NCBI RefSeq assembly: GCF_025567045.1 | Contig: NZ_JAOQJK010000004.1 | Coordinates: forward strand, 1-64,000 | Direction: 5' to 3' | Source of the DNA: Barnesiella propionica | GTDB lineage: Bacteria; Bacteroidota; Bacteroidia; Bacteroidales; Barnesiellaceae | Length of the DNA: 64,000 nt | Part shown: positions 18,545 to 27,396 of the stretch, one piece after another | Position numbering within the stretch: the stretch's first letter is position 1 | How the letters are laid out: each line of letters starts with the position of its first letter | Made by a program: the position numbers and the translations under genes | The notes under the pieces: generated by a model | The model's database searches: none | Told to the model about the DNA's origin: nothing | The model's input: the letters and a program-made list of their open reading frames with translations, nothing else

Positions 18545-19777
18545 ATGAAAATGAAGAAATATATAATTTTGTCTCTCCTTTTCCTGTTAGCCGGCAGTAT
18601 GTCTGCCCAGAAAGTAATGACGGGACTGGAAGTTTTGAAAAAAGATAATTTTAAGATATTGGAAGGCAAGAGAGTGGGCCTTATTACCAATCCTACGGGT
18701 GTGGATAATTCTTTGAAATCTACAATAGATGTCTTGTTCGAAGCACCTAATGTAAACCTGGTTGCATTATTCGGACCCGAACATGGTGTTCGCGGTAATG
18801 TGCACGCTGGTGATACGGTCGTGAATTCATTCGATGCAACCACGGGACTTCCTGTTCTTTCACTGTATGGAAAGACCAGAAAACCGACTCCGGAAATGTT
18901 GAAAGATATTGACGTGCTGGTTTATGATATACAAGATATCGGTTGCCGGTCTTTTACTTATATAAGCACAATGGGAGTGGCGATGGAAGCAGCGGCAGAA
19001 AACGGTATTGAGTTTGTCGTACTCGACAGGCCCAATCCTATCGGAGGTCTTAAAGTGGAAGGTAATTTGGTAGAAGACGGTTATACATCGTTTGTCAGTC
19101 AGTTCAAGATTCCGTATCTGTACGGACTTACTTGTGGTGAGTTGGCCAAGATGCTTGTAGGAGAACATATGCTGAAAAAAGATTGTAAGCTCACAGTCGT
19201 GCCTATGAAAGGATGGAAACGTAAGATGAATTATACCGATACCGGTTTGCAATGGATTATTTCGTCTCCTCATATCCCGCAGCCCCAGTCCGCTTATTTT
19301 TATCCGGCGACAGGTATTGTGGGTGAATTGGGATATCTTTCCATCGGTGTAGGATATACTTTGCCTTTTGAGTTGTTTGCTGCAGAATGGATCGAGGCTG
19401 ATAAACTTGCCAAGCGTATGAATGCGTTGAACCTTCCCGGCCTTAAATTTCGTCCGATACATATAAAGCCGTTTTATTCAACCGGACAAGGTAAAAATTA
19501 TCAGGGAGTGCAAGTTCATATTATGGACATTAATAAGGCTAAACTTACCGAAGCTCAATTCTATGTTATGCAGGAACTGGCTGCAATGTATCCCGATAAG
19601 ACCGTATTCGATAATGCCAATGAAAAACGTTTCGATATGTTCGACAAAGTGTGCGGAAGCGATCAGATACGTAAACGCTTTTCCCGGAATTACCGGTTTG
19701 ACGATATTCGCGATTACTGGTATAAAGATGTAGATAATTTTAAGAAGCTATCACGTAAATATTATTTATATAAATAA
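18545..19777 (+). CDS. namZ: NamZ/YbbC-type exo-beta-N-acetylmuramidase (DUF1343), secreted
   Basis: A protein of 410 residues with a signal peptide (MKMKKYIILSLLFLLAGSMSAQ). It matches DUF1343, whose members YbbC/NamZ of Bacillus subtilis and Tannerella forsythia release MurNAc from the non-reducing end of peptidoglycan glycans. Conserved blocks: GLITNPTGV near residue 45, LFGPEHGVRG near 77-86, YDIQDIGCRSFTY near 130 and DRPNPIGG near 161. It lies 17 bases after the permease and upstream of MurT/MurK/MurQ, so its product MurNAc is the substrate of the rest of the operon. The function is known for the family; assignment here rests on motif and context. Confidence 0.85.
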   Translation: MKMKKYIILSLLFLLAGSMSAQKVMTGLEVLKKDNFKILEGKRVGLITNPTGVDNSLKSTIDVLFEAPNVNLVALFGPEHGVRGNVHAGDTVVNSFDATTGLPVLSLYGKTRKPTPEMLKDIDVLVYDIQDIGCRSFTYISTMGVAMEAAAENGIEFVVLDRPNPIGGLKVEGNLVEDGYTSFVSQFKIPYLYGLTCGELAKMLVGEHMLKKDCKLTVVPMKGWKRKMNYTDTGLQWIISSPHIPQPQSAYFYPATGIVGELGYLSIGVGYTLPFELFAAEWIEADKLAKRMNALNLPGLKFRPIHIKPFYSTGQGKNYQGVQVHIMDINKAKLTEAQFYVMQELAAMYPDKTVFDNANEKRFDMFDKVCGSDQIRKRFSRNYRFDDIRDYWYKDVDNFKKLSRKYYLYK

Positions 19778-19812
19778 AAATCCCTGAGGAGAGAGGATAT
19801 ATTTGGTGCAAG

Positions 19813-22611
19813 ATGAAAAAAGAATATGTTTCATATCTGAAAGAGGTTTCGGAGTTTATACCTAAAGACAGGATATATACCGACGAACTGCGTTTACTGG
19901 CTTGGGGAACGGATGCCGGTTTCTATAGAATGATACCGCAAGTCGTTATTCGTTCTTCTTCTGAAGAAGAGGTTTCGCGTCTCATGGCATTGGCTCATAA
20001 ATATTCGTTGCCTGTAACATTTCGTGCGGCGGGTACGAGCCTTTCCGGACAGAGTATAAGTGATTCTGTGCTTATCGTGGCCGGGAAAAATTGGGAGAAA
20101 TATACTATATCTCCCGATGCAAAGACCATAACCATGCAACCCGGACTTATAGGTGAACGTGTCAATCAGATATTGAAGCCATTGGGCCGTAAGTTCGCCC
20201 CTGATCCTGCATCGGTGAAATCGGCTATGGTTGGCGGTATCGTTATGAATAATGCCTCGGGTATGAATTGCGGTACGCATGCCAATAGCGATAAAGTCAT
20301 GTTATCGGCCCGTTTGGTTTTGGCTGACGGAACAATACTTGATACAGGAGACGAAAAAAGCCGTTCCGATTTTCGTCGTACACATCCTCAGTTTATTACC
20401 CGGATCGAAGAGATCAGGGACAAGGTTCGTGCCGATGAAGAATTATCGTCACGTATTCGTAAAAAATATTCTATCAAGAATGTGACCGGATTGAATATCC
20501 TGCCCTTTATAAGTCAGGATGATCCGTTCGATATTATAGCTCATTTGATGGTCGGTTCGGAGGGAACATTGGCATTTCTCTCCGAAATAACTATGGCTAC
20601 TGGTCATGATTATCCTTATTCTGCCAGTGCCATGTTGTACTTTAAGGATATGCGTGAAGCTTGCCGTGCCGTGGTAGCTATGAAGCATGGTCCGGTTTTC
20701 GGAGCAGAGATGCTGGATAATAAGTCTTTGGTATCTGTGAACGATACAACGGGCGAAGGACTTACAGCCGTGCTTACCGAAACCAAGGCCGATACTCCTG
20801 AGGAATTGCAGGCCAATATAGATGCAATTAAAAAAATATTGTCTTCATTTGAAACTTATATACCTGTCTATTTTACCGATAAACCAGAAGAGTATTCCAA
20901 ATACTGGGCAATTCGTTCCGGCATATTCCCCTCGGTAGGAGGGACTCGTAAACTGGGTACGACCGTACTTATTGAAGATGTGGCTTTCCATATTGAGGAT
21001 TTACCCGATGCGACTGTCGAATTGCAGGCTATGCTGGCGGAACACGGTTATGATGAGGCTTGTATATACGGACATGCATTGGAAGGGAATTATCATTTTA
21101 TCATCAGTCAGTCATTCGATACGCCCGAACAAGTTAAGCGTTATAAGGATTTGATGGAGGATGTAAAAACCCTTGTCGTTGATAAGTATGACGGTTCATT
21201 AAAAGCAGAACATGGAACAGGCCGTAATATGGCGCCTTTCGTAAAATACGAATGGGGTGAAAAAGCTTATGAAGTCATGAAGGAGGTGAAGTCATTGTTC
21301 GATCCGGAGAGCTTACTTAATCCCGGTGTCATTTTCAATGACGATCCCGAATGTTATATAAAAGGATTCAAGCCGATGCCATTGACGAATGTCCATGTAG
21401 ACCGTTGTATAGAATGCGGTTTTTGTGAAGTAAACTGCCTTACGTGTGGCTTTACTTTATCATCCCGTCAGCGCATTGTTATACAGCGTGAAATATCCCG
21501 TTTAAAGTCTTTGCCCGACCAACAGGAACGTCTTGATACGTTGAAAAAACAATATAAATATCTGGGAAATGCCACGTGTGCGGGAGATGGATTATGTTCT
21601 ATGTCTTGTCCCATGGGTATTAATGTAGGGGATTTGACACATGATATCCGTCAGGAGGAATTGCCTGCAGGCAGTCTGGGATATAAGATAGGGGATTATG
21701 CCGCTAATCATTTTGCCGGAATAAAATCGTCGTTACGTCCCGTCCTTTATCTGGCGAATGTCGCTCATAGCATGTTAGGATCGGGAATGATGACTTCTGT
21801 TGCTAAGGGGTTGCATTCGGCGGGAATGCCTTTATGGACTACGGCTATGCCTAAGCCTTTCAGACTTCATAAAATCGAGCAGAAAGAGGAACCTTTGAAA
21901 GTCGTCTATTTCCCAAGTTGTATCAATCAGACTATGGGAACGGCTAAAAACTCTCCCGATACTACCCCTTTGGTAGAAAAAACAGTACAGTTGCTGCAAA
22001 AGGCCGGTTATGAAGTTATTTTTCCTGAGAAGATGGATTCGCTTTGTTGCGGTACTATATGGGAAAGTAAAGGTATGATGGATATTGCGGATCGTAAATC
22101 TGCCGAACTGGAAACTGCACTTTATAAGGCCAGTGAACAAGGCCGTTATCCTGTGTTGTGTGATCAGAGTCCTTGTCTGCACCGTATGCGCGAAGTAATG
22201 ACTAAGGTCAAACTATATGAACCCGCAGAATTTATTTATACTTTCCTGAGAGAGCGTCTGGAATTCACACCCATCGATACGCCGGTTTCCATACACGTTA
22301 CCTGCTCGATGCGCCGGATGAATCTGGGAAATACGATTATCGACCTTGCCCGTCTTTGCTCCAGGAATGTCTTTGTTCCCGAAGAGGTAGGTTGTTGCGG
22401 ATTTGCGGGAGACAGAGGTTTTACACATCCGGAAGTGAATTCTTATGCATTGCGAAAATTAAAACCCCAGCTTATAAAAGAGGGCATAGAGGTGGGTTAT
22501 TCCAATAGCCGTACTTGTGAAATCGGTTTGACGACCAATGCAGGAATACCGTATGTTTCGATTATATATTTAGTAGATCAGTGCACTAAACCTAAAAATA
22601 GAACACTATGA
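19813..22611 (+). CDS. FAD/iron-sulfur oxidoreductase, probable D-lactate dehydrogenase
   Basis: A protein of 932 residues that fuses a GlcD-like FAD oxidase to an iron-sulfur subunit. FAD_binding_4 lies at about 35-260 (RAAGTSLSGQS near 75; GGIVMNNASGM near 140); the FAD-oxidase C domain runs to about 510, ending FDPESLLNPGVIF. Two 4Fe-4S clusters follow, CIECGFCEVNC near 533 and CAGDGLCSMSC near 589, then two CCG (heterodisulfide-reductase type) domains with CCG near 745 and 860. This layout is known from quinone-linked D-lactate or D-2-hydroxyacid dehydrogenases. MurQ, three genes on, releases D-lactate from MurNAc-6-P, so D-lactate oxidation is the natural role. No signal or membrane segment is visible. 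Its stop overlaps the MurT start (ATGA). Confidence 0.8.
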   Translation: MKKEYVSYLKEVSEFIPKDRIYTDELRLLAWGTDAGFYRMIPQVVIRSSSEEEVSRLMALAHKYSLPVTFRAAGTSLSGQSISDSVLIVAGKNWEKYTISPDAKTITMQPGLIGERVNQILKPLGRKFAPDPASVKSAMVGGIVMNNASGMNCGTHANSDKVMLSARLVLADGTILDTGDEKSRSDFRRTHPQFITRIEEIRDKVRADEELSSRIRKKYSIKNVTGLNILPFISQDDPFDIIAHLMVGSEGTLAFLSEITMATGHDYPYSASAMLYFKDMREACRAVVAMKHGPVFGAEMLDNKSLVSVNDTTGEGLTAVLTETKADTPEELQANIDAIKKILSSFETYIPVYFTDKPEEYSKYWAIRSGIFPSVGGTRKLGTTVLIEDVAFHIEDLPDATVELQAMLAEHGYDEACIYGHALEGNYHFIISQSFDTPEQVKRYKDLMEDVKTLVVDKYDGSLKAEHGTGRNMAPFVKYEWGEKAYEVMKEVKSLFDPESLLNPGVIFNDDPECYIKGFKPMPLTNVHVDRCIECGFCEVNCLTCGFTLSSRQRIVIQREISRLKSLPDQQERLDTLKKQYKYLGNATCAGDGLCSMSCPMGINVGDLTHDIRQEELPAGSLGYKIGDYAANHFAGIKSSLRPVLYLANVAHSMLGSGMMTSVAKGLHSAGMPLWTTAMPKPFRLHKIEQKEEPLKVVYFPSCINQTMGTAKNSPDTTPLVEKTVQLLQKAGYEVIFPEKMDSLCCGTIWESKGMMDIADRKSAELETALYKASEQGRYPVLCDQSPCLHRMREVMTKVKLYEPAEFIYTFLRERLEFTPIDTPVSIHVTCSMRRMNLGNTIIDLARLCSRNVFVPEEVGCCGFAGDRGFTHPEVNSYALRKLKPQLIKEGIEVGYSNSRTCEIGLTTNAGIPYVSIIYLVDQCTKPKNRTL

Positions 22612-23783
22612 CAAAAGTACAGCCAAATAGTCGTTTATTATCTCTGGATGTATTGCGCGGTATTACGATCGCGGGTATGATTATGGTTAATAATCCCGGT
22701 TCGTGGGGACATATATATGCCCCTCTGGAACATGCGCAATGGTTAGGATTGACTCCTACCGATCTGGTATTTCCTTTCTTTATGTTCATTATGGGTATTT
22801 CTACCTATATGTCTTTGAGAAAATATAATTTTCAAATGAGTGCGTCGGCAGCCGTTAAAATTATCCGCCGTACTATTGTGATTTTTGCCATTGGTTTGGG
22901 TATTGCCTGGTTAGGTCTGGCTATGCGCACTTACAATCAACTGGAATCGGAAAACCTGCCGTTTTTTCAGCGTTTGGGTGAAGCGATGTGGAATTTTGAC
23001 CGTATTCGTATTTTAGGTGTAATGCCTCGTTTGGCAATTGCTTATGGTGTTTCTGCACTGATAGCCTTGTCGGTGAAACATAAATACATCCCGGCTTTAA
23101 TATTGACAACTTTGGCTATCTATTTTATTATTCTTATAACAGGAAACGGTTTCGAATTTTCCGAAAATAACATACTATCGGTAGTCGACCGTGCAATACT
23201 GGGTTCTAATCACATGTATCATGACGGAGGGCTGGCGTTAGATCCTGAGGGGCTTTTAAGTACTATACCTTCTATTTGCCATGTGCTCATAGGTTTTTAT
23301 TGCGGTATGCTTATTATGTCGACAAAAGATAATTCCGAACGCATCCAGTATTTGTTTATTGTGGGTGCTATCCTTACGTTCGGCGGATTTCTGCTCGATT
23401 ACGGTTGTCCTATCAGTAAAAAAATATGGTCGCCCACTTTTGTTTTCGCCACTTGTGGTATGGCCTCAACTTTCCTTGCCCTGTTGATATGGATTATAGA
23501 TATTAAAGGGTATAAGGCTTGGAGCCGCTTCTTCGAGGCATTCGGAATAAACCCGTTGTTTATGTATGTGCTCGGAGCCGTTCTTTCTATCCTTATGGGG
23601 AACATTTATGTGACAAGCGGGGGTGAATTGGTTACAATAAAAGGTTTTATATATAACGGCCTTCTTGTCCCTGCATTGGGAGACAAGACTTTTGCTTCAT
23701 TAGTCTTTGCTCTTTTATTTGTAGGATTTAACTGGATAATAGGGTATGTATTATATAAAAAGAAAATATATATAAAGATATGA
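22608..23783 (+). CDS. murT: MurT-type inner-membrane MurNAc transporter (DUF5009)
   Basis: A membrane protein of 391 residues with about ten hydrophobic helices. The start SLDVLRGITIAGMIMVNNPG and the following WGHIYAPLEHA and LTPTDLVFPFFMFIMG are the hallmarks of the DUF5009/acyltransferase-like family, which includes heparan-alpha-glucosaminide acetyltransferase-like proteins and MurT of Tannerella forsythia, shown to carry MurNAc across the inner membrane. The order MurT-MurK-MurQ is the same as in Tannerella. It overlaps both the dehydrogenase upstream and MurK downstream by 4 bases, so translation is coupled. The alternative, an acyltransferase, cannot be excluded from sequence. Confidence 0.82.
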   Translation: MTKVQPNSRLLSLDVLRGITIAGMIMVNNPGSWGHIYAPLEHAQWLGLTPTDLVFPFFMFIMGISTYMSLRKYNFQMSASAAVKIIRRTIVIFAIGLGIAWLGLAMRTYNQLESENLPFFQRLGEAMWNFDRIRILGVMPRLAIAYGVSALIALSVKHKYIPALILTTLAIYFIILITGNGFEFSENNILSVVDRAILGSNHMYHDGGLALDPEGLLSTIPSICHVLIGFYCGMLIMSTKDNSERIQYLFIVGAILTFGGFLLDYGCPISKKIWSPTFVFATCGMASTFLALLIWIIDIKGYKAWSRFFEAFGINPLFMYVLGAVLSILMGNIYVTSGGELVTIKGFIYNGLLVPALGDKTFASLVFALLFVGFNWIIGYVLYKKKIYIKI

Positions 23784-24616
23784 TTATAATTGCAGACAGT
23801 GGTTCTACCAAAACCGATTGGTGTGTGGTAGAAAACGGAAAACTGGTTCACCAGTTTTTTACTAAAGGAACGAATCCCTTTTTTCAGACAGAGGAAGAAA
23901 TAAGCGAGGCCATCGCGACAGAACTTATGCCTCAATTGGGTGATTTGAAAATTGATTCGATTTTCTTTTACGGAGCGGGTTGCGCGTTCCCTGAGAAAAA
24001 TGAGATAGTGCGCAAAGCCATTCATGCACACATTCCTGTTCCTATCGAGGTGGGTAGTGATCTGTTGGCGGCGGCAAGAGGCCTTTGTGGAGATAATGCG
24101 GGTATCGCCTGTATTATGGGAACAGGATCTAACTCTTGTTATTACGATGGCAAAGAGATTGTCAGCAATGTATCTCCGCTCGGATATATATTGGGCGATG
24201 AGGGCAGCGGTGCTGTTCTGGGGAAATTATTGGTAGGCGATTGTCTTAAAAATCAATTGACCCCTGAGTTAAAAGAAAAATTCTTTAAACAGTTCGGCCT
24301 TACTCCTCAGATCATTCTGGACCGAGTATATAAGAAACCGTTCCCGAACAGGTTCCTGGCGACACTTTCTCCGTTCCTTATAGAAAATATAGAAGAACCT
24401 TGCATTCATAGACTGGTTCTTAACGGGTTCAAGAATTTCTTTGTCCGTAATGTTATGCAGTATGATTATAAACATACCAAAGTGCATTTTATAGGTTCTA
24501 TTGCTTATTATTACCGTGAAGTCCTGGCCGAAGCGGCAGATGCATTGCAGGTTGAGTTAGGTACTATTATTAAGAGTCCTATGGAGGGTCTTATTCAATA
24601 TCATTCCAACAATTAA
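23780..24616 (+). CDS. murK: N-acetylmuramic acid kinase
   Basis: A 278-residue BadF/BadG-type sugar kinase with the phosphate loop ADSGSTKTDW at residues 4-13, GSDLLAAARG near 93, MGTGSNSC near 112 and LGYILGDEGSG near 136. Family members phosphorylate the 6-hydroxyl of MurNAc (and often GlcNAc) with ATP. The start overlaps MurT by 4 bases and MurQ begins 10 bases after the stop, so transport, phosphorylation and etherase action are encoded in order. This copy keeps the canonical Asp and Lys of the first loop, unlike the paralogue at 8619. Confidence 0.86.
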   Translation: MIIIADSGSTKTDWCVVENGKLVHQFFTKGTNPFFQTEEEISEAIATELMPQLGDLKIDSIFFYGAGCAFPEKNEIVRKAIHAHIPVPIEVGSDLLAAARGLCGDNAGIACIMGTGSNSCYYDGKEIVSNVSPLGYILGDEGSGAVLGKLLVGDCLKNQLTPELKEKFFKQFGLTPQIILDRVYKKPFPNRFLATLSPFLIENIEEPCIHRLVLNGFKNFFVRNVMQYDYKHTKVHFIGSIAYYYREVLAEAADALQVELGTIIKSPMEGLIQYHSNN

Positions 24617-24626
24617 AAAACGTATT

Positions 24627-25451
24627 ATGGCATTTGTAAAAATAACAGAGCAACCTTCGCTCTATAATAATCTCGAGACAAAATCGGTCCGGGAGATACT
24701 TGATGATATCAATACAGAGGATCAAAAAGTGGCTTTAGCCGTTCAAAAGGCTATTCCTCAGATAGAAAAACTTGTTTCATTAATTGTACCTCGTATGAAG
24801 CAGGGTGGCCGTATCTTTTATATGGGTGCGGGTACGAGTGGCCGTCTGGGAGTTTTGGATGCTTCGGAGATTCCTCCGACGTTCGGTATGCCTCCGACGT
24901 TGATTATCGGGCTTATTGCCGGAGGAGATACGGCTTTGCGTAATCCGGTAGAGAATGCCGAAGATGATACGGAAAGAGGCTGGGAAGAATTGAAGGAACA
25001 TAATATCAATGAAAAGGATACCGTAATAGGGATCGCCGCTTCAGGTACTACTCCTTATGTCATAGGTGCTTTGCATGCTGCCCGTGAACATGGGATACTT
25101 ACAGGCTCTATTTCCAGTAATCCCGATTCTCCTATGGCCGCTGAGGCCGATGTCGCTATCGAAATGGTAGTAGGTCCGGAATATGTTACCGGGAGTTCAC
25201 GCATGAAATCCGGAACGGGTCAGAAGATGATTTTGAATATGATCACTACATCGGTTATGATACAACTCGGACGAGTAAAAGGGAATAAAATGGTTAATAT
25301 GCAACTGTCCAATAAAAAATTGGTAGACCGAGGTTCCCGGATGGTTTCCGAAGAGTTAAATATGGATTATGAACAAGCTAAGCGTCTTTTGCTGATGCAT
25401 GGTTCTGTAAAAAAGGCTGTGGACGCTTATCGTCAGGAACACGCTAAATAA
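24627..25451 (+). CDS. murQ: N-acetylmuramic acid 6-phosphate etherase
   Basis: A cytoplasmic SIS-domain protein of 274 residues. It hydrolyses the lactyl ether of MurNAc-6-P, giving GlcNAc-6-P and D-lactate. Visible motifs: QPSLYNNLE at the N-terminus, GAGTSGRLG with DASEIPPTFG (about 68-87), GIAASGTTPY near 134, PDSPMA near 166 and VTGSSRMKSGTGQKM near 190. Length and motifs are standard for MurQ. It lies 10 bases after murK and 6 bases before the SGNH hydrolase gene. GlcNAc-6-P would feed NagA/NagB, which are not in the window. Confidence 0.94.
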   Translation: MAFVKITEQPSLYNNLETKSVREILDDINTEDQKVALAVQKAIPQIEKLVSLIVPRMKQGGRIFYMGAGTSGRLGVLDASEIPPTFGMPPTLIIGLIAGGDTALRNPVENAEDDTERGWEELKEHNINEKDTVIGIAASGTTPYVIGALHAAREHGILTGSISSNPDSPMAAEADVAIEMVVGPEYVTGSSRMKSGTGQKMILNMITTSVMIQLGRVKGNKMVNMQLSNKKLVDRGSRMVSEELNMDYEQAKRLLLMHGSVKKAVDAYRQEHAK

Positions 25452-25457
25452 ACGAAA

Positions 25458-26123
25458 ATGAAAAAGCTATCTTTATTGTGGACGTTTTTCTTACTGTATA
25501 CATCCGGTGCCTGGGCGCAGGAAGCATATAAATATAATGAGTTTTATTATCAGAGGGCTACGTTATTCGATGTGCTGCCTGTAAGCAGTGAGGATATAAT
25601 TTTTCTGGGCAACAGCCTTACTAATGGCTGCGAATGGCATGAGCTTTTCAATAATGCTCATGTAAAGAACAGGGGAATAAGTTCGGATGTTATCCAGGGT
25701 GTTTATGACAGGTTGAACCCAGTTATAAAAGGGAAGCCTCGAAAGATCTTTTTAATGATAGGCGTTAATGATATATCACACGACCTTTCTGTCGATAGTA
25801 TCGTGGATTCAATAGATAAGATAGTGCGGAAAATAAGAAAGGAGACACCGAATACCCAGTTATATGTGCAAAGTTTGCTGCCTACTAACGATGATTTCGG
25901 ACGGTATAAAAAAGTGATGGGAAAACAACAGGTGATATTGGATATCAATGAACGGTTGAAGAGTGCCGCTTCAGGAAACGGCTATACTTATATAGACCTG
26001 TATTCTCATTTTGTAATGCCGGGTACACAAAAAATGAATCCTGATTTTACGAATGACGGATTGCATCTTTTGGGACCAGCCTATCTTGTTTGGAAAGAAG
26101 TGTTACTTCCTTATATGAAATAA
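25458..26123 (+). CDS. Secreted SGNH/GDSL hydrolase
   Basis: A protein of 221 residues with a signal peptide (MKKLSLLWTFFLLYTSGAWAQ). The SGNH blocks are in order: GNSLTNG near residue 51 (nucleophile Ser), KNRGISSD near 71, MIGVNDIS near 100 and the Asp-His pair in DGLHLLG near 200. Family members are esterases acting on acetylated sugars, lipids or glycans. As the last gene of the MurNAc operon, six bases after murQ and just before a terminator, it might remove O-acetyl groups from MurNAc so that muramidases can act; this is inference. Confidence 0.8.
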   Translation: MKKLSLLWTFFLLYTSGAWAQEAYKYNEFYYQRATLFDVLPVSSEDIIFLGNSLTNGCEWHELFNNAHVKNRGISSDVIQGVYDRLNPVIKGKPRKIFLMIGVNDISHDLSVDSIVDSIDKIVRKIRKETPNTQLYVQSLLPTNDDFGRYKKVMGKQQVILDINERLKSAASGNGYTYIDLYSHFVMPGTQKMNPDFTNDGLHLLGPAYLVWKEVLLPYMK

Positions 26124-26145
26124 TTTTTTTGCTAAAAAATGTAGG

Positions 26146-26192
26146 AATGCAGAGTAAAACACCTTATAACGGCGTTTTACTCTGCATTTTTT
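26146..26192 (+). terminator. Terminator closing the MurNAc operon
   Basis: An 18-base stem with one mismatch (26146-26163 with 26171-26188) and a loop of 7 bases is followed by a T run. It stands 22 bases after the SGNH hydrolase stop. Confidence 0.9.
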
Positions 26193-26268
26193 AGAATAAT
26201 AATTATCAATATATAGTTACCAAAAGTTAATTTTTGGGCAAAAAACAGTATACAGGTTCAATTATTAT

Positions 26269-26276
26269 TACCTTTG
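26269..26276 (+). promoter_or_regulatory. -7 promoter box for the DUF5106 gene
   Basis: TACCTTTG matches TAnnTTTG and lies 25 bases before the start codon at 26302. I see no good TTTG at the -33 distance, so this is a partial match. Confidence 0.5.
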
Positions 26277-26301
26277 TAATCAAGGAAATGTAGCAGACGA
26301 T

Positions 26302-27195
26302 ATGAAGCATATAGTAATGTATACTATTTTATTGGTTATGTGTACTTTATTTGCCGTGAAAAGTGTTGCAGCAGAGAGAGTGGCAGAGCCGTTTGTATAT
26401 CCTGCTATTCCCGATACAATAACAGATCCTTCTTCCCGGGCCGATTTCCTTGTCATGAATTTTTGGAATAATTTCAAAATAGAAGATAAGATTTATTTGA
26501 ATTCTCCCGGTATAGTAGAGCAGGCTTTTACCGACTATATAAATTTATTCGGTCTGGTTCCGCGGGAGACGGTTCTTACCTCGATTGAGAAGTTGCTCAT
26601 ACGGGCTGATATCGATAAACACATATTACAACTGTATGTACGTTTAGCTGAAAAATATTTTTTTAGTCCCGACGCTCCTTATTCGAGTGGAGAAGCTTAC
26701 TTGCCATTTGTGGAAAAGATTCTCGCTGCAAAGGGAGTTGATAAAGAGGAGAGGGCCCGGTACCGCTTACAGCAAAAGATATTGACTTCCAATAACCCGG
26801 GAATGGTTGCCGATGATTTCGAATATGTGACACCCGAAGGGAAAAAGGGGAAACTTAAGAAACTTAATACGGATTTTATTTTGCTTTTCTTTAGTGATCC
26901 CGATTGTGCCGATTGTTCTTTAATGAAGGTTCGTCTTGATGTTTCTCCCGGTGTGCAGAAGATGATAGAATCCGGAAAACTTACGGTTGTATCTCTTTAC
27001 CCCTATGGAAATAAGGAGCCTTGGATTACAAAAGCTAAAGGATATCCTGAAAATTGGATCAATGCAAGTATAAAAGAGGATACTTCTTTTGACTTGAAAA
27101 GATTGCCTGTATTGTATCTTTTGGATGGATCTAAAAAAATAATATTAAAGCATCCTAAACTTGAAGAAGTGGAGAATGCTTTACTACAGGAATAA
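26302..27195 (+). CDS. DUF5106 protein with C-terminal thioredoxin-like domain
   Basis: A protein of 297 residues with a signal peptide ending near VKSVAAE. The N-terminal part (about 30-165) is helical and fits DUF5106, common in secreted Bacteroidetes thioredoxin-like proteins. The C-terminal part is thioredoxin-like, with LLFFSDPDCADCSLMK near residue 193-208; CADC is a CxxC redox motif. PVLYLLD near 272 supplies the cis-Pro element. It probably acts in periplasmic thiol redox exchange. It is a single gene between terminators and has no operon partner. Confidence 0.75.
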   Translation: MKHIVMYTILLVMCTLFAVKSVAAERVAEPFVYPAIPDTITDPSSRADFLVMNFWNNFKIEDKIYLNSPGIVEQAFTDYINLFGLVPRETVLTSIEKLLIRADIDKHILQLYVRLAEKYFFSPDAPYSSGEAYLPFVEKILAAKGVDKEERARYRLQQKILTSNNPGMVADDFEYVTPEGKKGKLKKLNTDFILLFFSDPDCADCSLMKVRLDVSPGVQKMIESGKLTVVSLYPYGNKEPWITKAKGYPENWINASIKEDTSFDLKRLPVLYLLDGSKKIILKHPKLEEVENALLQE

Positions 27196-27200
27196 AAGAT

Positions 27201-27320
27201 AATGTGCCAGACTGTCACGATGCGAATCGTTATTTTTGTATATTAATAACACCTAAATTGTGCGTGAGCATAGTATGATAACAACACCTGAAATAAAATA
27301 AATGAGAGGTCTGGCACATT
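27201..27320 (+). terminator. Long-loop inverted repeat ending in a T run, with an internal promoter box
   Basis: Perfect 12-base arms (27201-27212 and 27309-27320) enclose 96 bases, and the right arm runs into a T tract. It could end the DUF5106 transcript. The loop contains TATTTTTG at 27231-27238, a good -7 box for the DoxX gene, and two AACACCT repeats. A 96-base loop is unusual for a simple terminator. Confidence 0.45.
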
Positions 27321-27396
27321 TTTTATTTATCTATTTGAAAACCGATTAACTATTCGCTGTGTGAATTGTTATTTTGATAAAATAATAAATATAGGT

